Source: Clostridium_AI sp964409685 (GTDB lineage Bacteria; Bacillota; Clostridia; Lachnospirales; Lachnospiraceae). Taken from it: DNA of 64,000 bases. Where the stretch lies: the NCBI GenBank assembly GCA_964409685.1, contig CAYPEJ010000004.1, positions 115,278 through 179,277 on the forward strand, written 5' to 3'. The stretch's first letter is position 1, and each line of letters opens with the position of its first letter. Under the pieces are notes generated by a model that was not told where the DNA came from, ran no database searches, and was given only the letters and a program-made list of their open reading frames with translations. The translations under genes were made by a program, and so were the position numbers. Shown piece after piece: positions 61,701 through 64,000 of the stretch.

Positions 61701-63892
61701 TTGTTGCAGGGCAATCCATCTTATATGAAGTTCGAGTTGGAAATTATGGACCATCGGTTGCAGAAAATGTGGTTTTATCCGATCCACCTGTTTCTCTGCA
61801 GAATCCTTCCTATTCACTGGATGCTGGTGTGACTTGGAAGACTTGGGAAGAACCATACCAATTAAATCTTGGAACGATTGTACCAGATGATACGAGAATC
61901 ATTTTATTTAGAGGAACAATTAACCCTGCTGCAGTAGGAACGGTAAGTAATGTGGCAAGGGTTACAACTACAACAACGGATACCAATCCAGATAATAATA
62001 CATCGACATTTGTAAGTAACATTACAACTCTTGCAGATCTTAGTGTAGAAAAGGAAATTTCTTCGACGCCGATTGTAGCAGGAGATGTGGTCACGTACCA
62101 GATAACTATGCGCAATTTAGGACCGTCTAATGCCCTAAATGTTAGGCTTACAGATGCGATTCCAAGTGATATTTTGGAACCACAATATGCAGAGACTTTG
62201 GATGGAGCTTATACGGATTGGGAAGGATCATTGGAACTTGGAACGATGACGGCAGGAGAAGTCAGAACTATTTATATTAGAGGAACGGCTGATTCTAGCT
62301 TGGTAAGTGATGTAACGAATACAGCATCCATTGTAAGTACGGTGACAACGGATCCGAATTTAAATAATAACCAAAGTAGTGTTACGACACCGACGAGGGC
62401 TGTAGCAGATGTATCTATTGAGAAGAGTGTGATTGTTGAGGAAGTAGTTGCAGGAGAAAGGCTGATATATCGTCTATTGGTACGAAATCTAGGACCATCC
62501 GATGCAGTGGGAGTAGATGTAGCAGATGTTTTACCAAGTAATGTTACGAATCAGATGTACAGCATAGATGGTGGAACAACTTGGCTATCCTGGACGGGAA
62601 CAATTACATTGGGAGATCTGGCAGCAGGCGATACGCAAGCAGTGCTAATTAGTGGGGATCTTGCTTCTTTTACAACAGAGGATATTTTGAATGTATCGGT
62701 AGTGAGTGCAGAGACATTTGACCCGAATCTAGATAATAATATTGATGATGTTACAACGAAAGTAATCACAAGGGCAGATCTGGCAGTGTATAAGGTGTCT
62801 GCGCCAAAACCATCGGTACAGAATAATATATTAACTTACACAGTAGCGGTAGCGAATCATGGACCATCGGATGCAGCAAATTTCATTTTAGAAGATGTTG
62901 TACCTGCGGCTCTTTCGAATGTGGAATATTCATTGGATGATGGAGTAACTTGGGAACCATGGACGGGAAGTGTTTCCTATGTAACTGCACCGAATGGATT
63001 TTTAAGGAGCATATTGATACGTGGAATAGTAAATAGTCAGCCTGGTGCTACGATTATCAATACTGCAAATGTTAGTTCGGATACAACCGATCCTCGTCTA
63101 GAAAATAATACGTCAACTGATATTAATCTAGTAGATGTAGGGGCAGATGTTGCGGTTGTGAAGACTGCAAATGTTGCAAATGCGCAGGTCGGTGATACCA
63201 TTGTATATACAGTAGAAATAACAAATAATGGTCCAAATGTGGCACAAGGTGTAACTTTGCGAGATGCACAGCCTGCGAATTTAGCAGCTTTAGAAGTATC
63301 ATATAATAATGGAACTTCATGGGAGACTTGGACTGGAAGTTATGATATTGGTAGGCTGGCAGATGGAGCAACGGAAAGCATTTTGCTTCGTGGTACTGTA
63401 GCGTCGGTAGCAACGGGAACAAGTGCGATATCCAATACGGCACAAGTGACTTCGACAACTACTGATCCAGATTTGAGTAATAATATTTCAACGACTATAG
63501 TAAGTGTTGGAACAAGTGGTTCGGAAGCAATATTATTTATTACGAAAAATGTGCTAACCTTCCCTATTTGCATGAATCAGTGGATTACTTATGCAATCAA
63601 TGCATGGAATATTGGAACAGTTGATGCGGTTGATGTACAATTAATTGATAATCCATTGGGACTGAGAAATGTACAATTTTCCTTAGATGGTGGTAGAACA
63701 TGGGCGCCTTGGAAGGGAACCATGTATCTAGGAAGATTTGCAGCGGGAGAAGGTATTAGTATTCTTTTGAGAGGAATTGTGATGAATACACAAAGTGGAA
63801 TTTTGAGTAATACTGCCTTTCTTACAACATCTTCTGCGGTGTCTAGTTGTTCCGTTATGTCGGCAACGGTAACAAGCAGAGTACAAGGATAA
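58730..63892 (+). CDS. Giant DUF11 repeat protein, 1720 residues
   Basis: The N-terminal ~370 residues form a distinct domain (MAIIQRYTTNDNGAIVITGN..., then SVVNLNNGENITYSWQ and a VVYRNANLLPRNMTVYVG core). Eleven DUF11-type beta-sandwich repeats of about 120 residues follow, each with (A)D-x-K, an LTYT strand, N-x-GPS and a YSLDxGxTWxxW / ILIRG submotif. No signal peptide, membrane segment or sorting signal is seen. The only cysteines I see are in the last repeat (FPICMNQW and SSCSV). GGAG precedes the ATG. Such proteins are usually surface, spore-coat or sheath components; export would need a non-classical route or release with the spore. Confidence 0.75.
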   Translation: MAIIQRYTTNDNGAIVITGNTLGLSGRRGTNQPGTNNAINQFITTNTNLTPPSPWTSVVNLNNGENITYSWQENSSSAFLTMPQGSEVLYAELIWGGMSESISAGGPNLSVADSINNPVLFVTPVTTTTVTPDAATAQEVEVTDLGTFYTRSQNVTDLIRAGGSGKYTVGRVPSAVNINERSTLNHAGWTLIVVYRNANLLPRNMTVYVGEELINSDSTTDVTVAGFLTPPTGDINARVLVSAQEGDADLRGDRMLFGPNANNLTALSGPNNPANNFFASQINIGDPNNVDVGRIDTSGTFGSRNANADTGILTTAGRQGWDITNVDGSATLTNSQNSALVRMNSDGDVYVLNGLGVQIDTIRITGNKVVDRAEATTGDTIHYTVTLRNEGGVAQSGITFTDPIPAGTTLVTGSLQVSTSYTGNLTDGIVLNSIGSKQAVTIQWDVRVGQDVPNPNPISNTGTISIPRMNPVNTNTVTTYVRNADLWITKQTLPTAGTVAVPGQELSYSITATNLGPDTADGVVITDVVPTYLLNPTYSTTGAQGEFKLWTGSLGLESLANGVSQNIIIKGIVSQTASEVNTFDNTATVTSRTPDPVKTNNTVTITTNVRPSADMSIVKTATANPVTAGTQLVYQLVVNNAGPSNAVGVTVSDTVPLESAQYSLDNGVTWTAWPASNSISLGNFVPSQNAIILVRGNVPSNTTTAFDNTATVTSQTPDPNQTNNTSTVTSDVRVIADVGVTKTSQLNGTTLTYTVNVFNAGPSNATGIVLTDTPPAVGLTNTEYSINNGTSWIAWTDQFRYDIAELENGKNSTILFRGEADLSQTIVNTANVTSVTTDPNLSNNTATVTSEAQLATLSVDKTAAPEPVNAGEQLTYTITIRNTSANNVTAYGIRVTDMIPISLENPKYVIGTGTNYIPWTGTLDISSIPPNGSVQLTIRGDVSLDTTVTNIVNTVTVTATNVKDPVEDTVTTTVRQKADAYVEKKGVPEPIVAGQSILYEVRVGNYGPSVAENVVLSDPPVSLQNPSYSLDAGVTWKTWEEPYQLNLGTIVPDDTRIILFRGTINPAAVGTVSNVARVTTTTTDTNPDNNTSTFVSNITTLADLSVEKEISSTPIVAGDVVTYQITMRNLGPSNALNVRLTDAIPSDILEPQYAETLDGAYTDWEGSLELGTMTAGEVRTIYIRGTADSSLVSDVTNTASIVSTVTTDPNLNNNQSSVTTPTRAVADVSIEKSVIVEEVVAGERLIYRLLVRNLGPSDAVGVDVADVLPSNVTNQMYSIDGGTTWLSWTGTITLGDLAAGDTQAVLISGDLASFTTEDILNVSVVSAETFDPNLDNNIDDVTTKVITRADLAVYKVSAPKPSVQNNILTYTVAVANHGPSDAANFILEDVVPAALSNVEYSLDDGVTWEPWTGSVSYVTAPNGFLRSILIRGIVNSQPGATIINTANVSSDTTDPRLENNTSTDINLVDVGADVAVVKTANVANAQVGDTIVYTVEITNNGPNVAQGVTLRDAQPANLAALEVSYNNGTSWETWTGSYDIGRLADGATESILLRGTVASVATGTSAISNTAQVTSTTTDPDLSNNISTTIVSVGTSGSEAILFITKNVLTFPICMNQWITYAINAWNIGTVDAVDVQLIDNPLGLRNVQFSLDGGRTWAPWKGTMYLGRFAAGEGISILLRGIVMNTQSGILSNTAFLTTSSAVSSCSVMSATVTSRVQG

Positions 63893-63894
63893 CA

Positions 63895-63956
63895 GTAGGT
63901 ATAAGGAAGTGTATACGAAACTATAAGTGAATTGTAAAGTGAAAGTCCATACCTAC
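63895..63956 (+). terminator. Possible stem-loop after the DUF11 gene
   Basis: GTAGGTAT (63895-63902) and ATACCTAC (63949-63956) pair perfectly around a 46-nt loop, directly after the stop codon. No T run is present, so terminator function is uncertain. Confidence 0.35.
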
Positions 63957-64000
63957 AACAAATTATAAGGTAGTTTGTAAGTGAAATTCCCATATGGATT

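Overview
The window reads as chromosome of a low-GC Gram-positive anaerobe, most likely class Clostridia and plausibly Lachnospiraceae. The pointers are the AT-rich base composition, strong GGAGG ribosome binding sites, many TTG and GTG starts, an oxygen-sensitive class III ribonucleotide reductase (nrdD, nrdG), the [FeFe]-hydrogenase maturase HydG with its TM1266-type partner, an Fe-S/ASKHA corrinoid reactivase, and a small Cys-rich protein of clostridial type. I see no rRNA, tRNA or CRISPR array.

Layout. 0.2-12.1 kb is mostly housekeeping: cold-shock protein, corrinoid reactivation pair, PAS protein, galM, upp, a dinB with a clear SOS promoter, a lipoprotein, a sigma-like protein, and a TM1266-hydG operon behind a long attenuated leader. 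nrdD (12.3-14.5 kb) follows two NrdR boxes. From 14.8 to 38.0 kb lies a mosaic accessory segment that separates nrdD from its activase gene nrdG (38.2 kb). It contains a lone DUF262 gene, a decayed IS256-like element with intact 8-bp target duplications, a four-gene leftward operon of unknown function, a serine recombinase stub cut by an ISL3 element, a PtuA/PtuB (Septu-type) defence pair, a KtrBA potassium transporter with KdpDE, a LysR-metE unit, a LysR/flavodoxin/aldo-keto reductase group, and a deacetylase/acetyltransferase pair. nrdG is followed by dut.

39.4-44.5 kb holds a TPR/DUF6273 membrane protein, an AIM24 protein, and a LysR regulator divergent from leuCD. 44.9-49.5 kb looks like one operon: XRE regulator, chemoreceptor without an extracellular domain, acyl-CoA/AMP ligase, and a KAS III-like protein that keeps the active-site Cys but lacks the usual His and Asn. 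49.8-58.3 kb contains an M29-type aminopeptidase and purine genes purE, purM, purN and purD, with a second acyl-CoA ligase between purE and purM. 58.5-63.9 kb has a Cys-rich mini-protein and a 1720-residue DUF11 repeat protein.

The best candidates for undescribed biology are: (1) two homologous long stem-loops in opposite orientation on either side of purE, sharing an internal loop while the stems differ by compensatory changes; (2) the ligase plus degenerate KAS III plus chemoreceptor operon; (3) the leftward operon encoding a HTH protein, two 58-residue CxxC paralogues and a membrane protein; (4) the hydG leader RNA; (5) a sigma-like protein that lacks region 4. All functional statements come from reading motifs in the sequence; no database search was possible.
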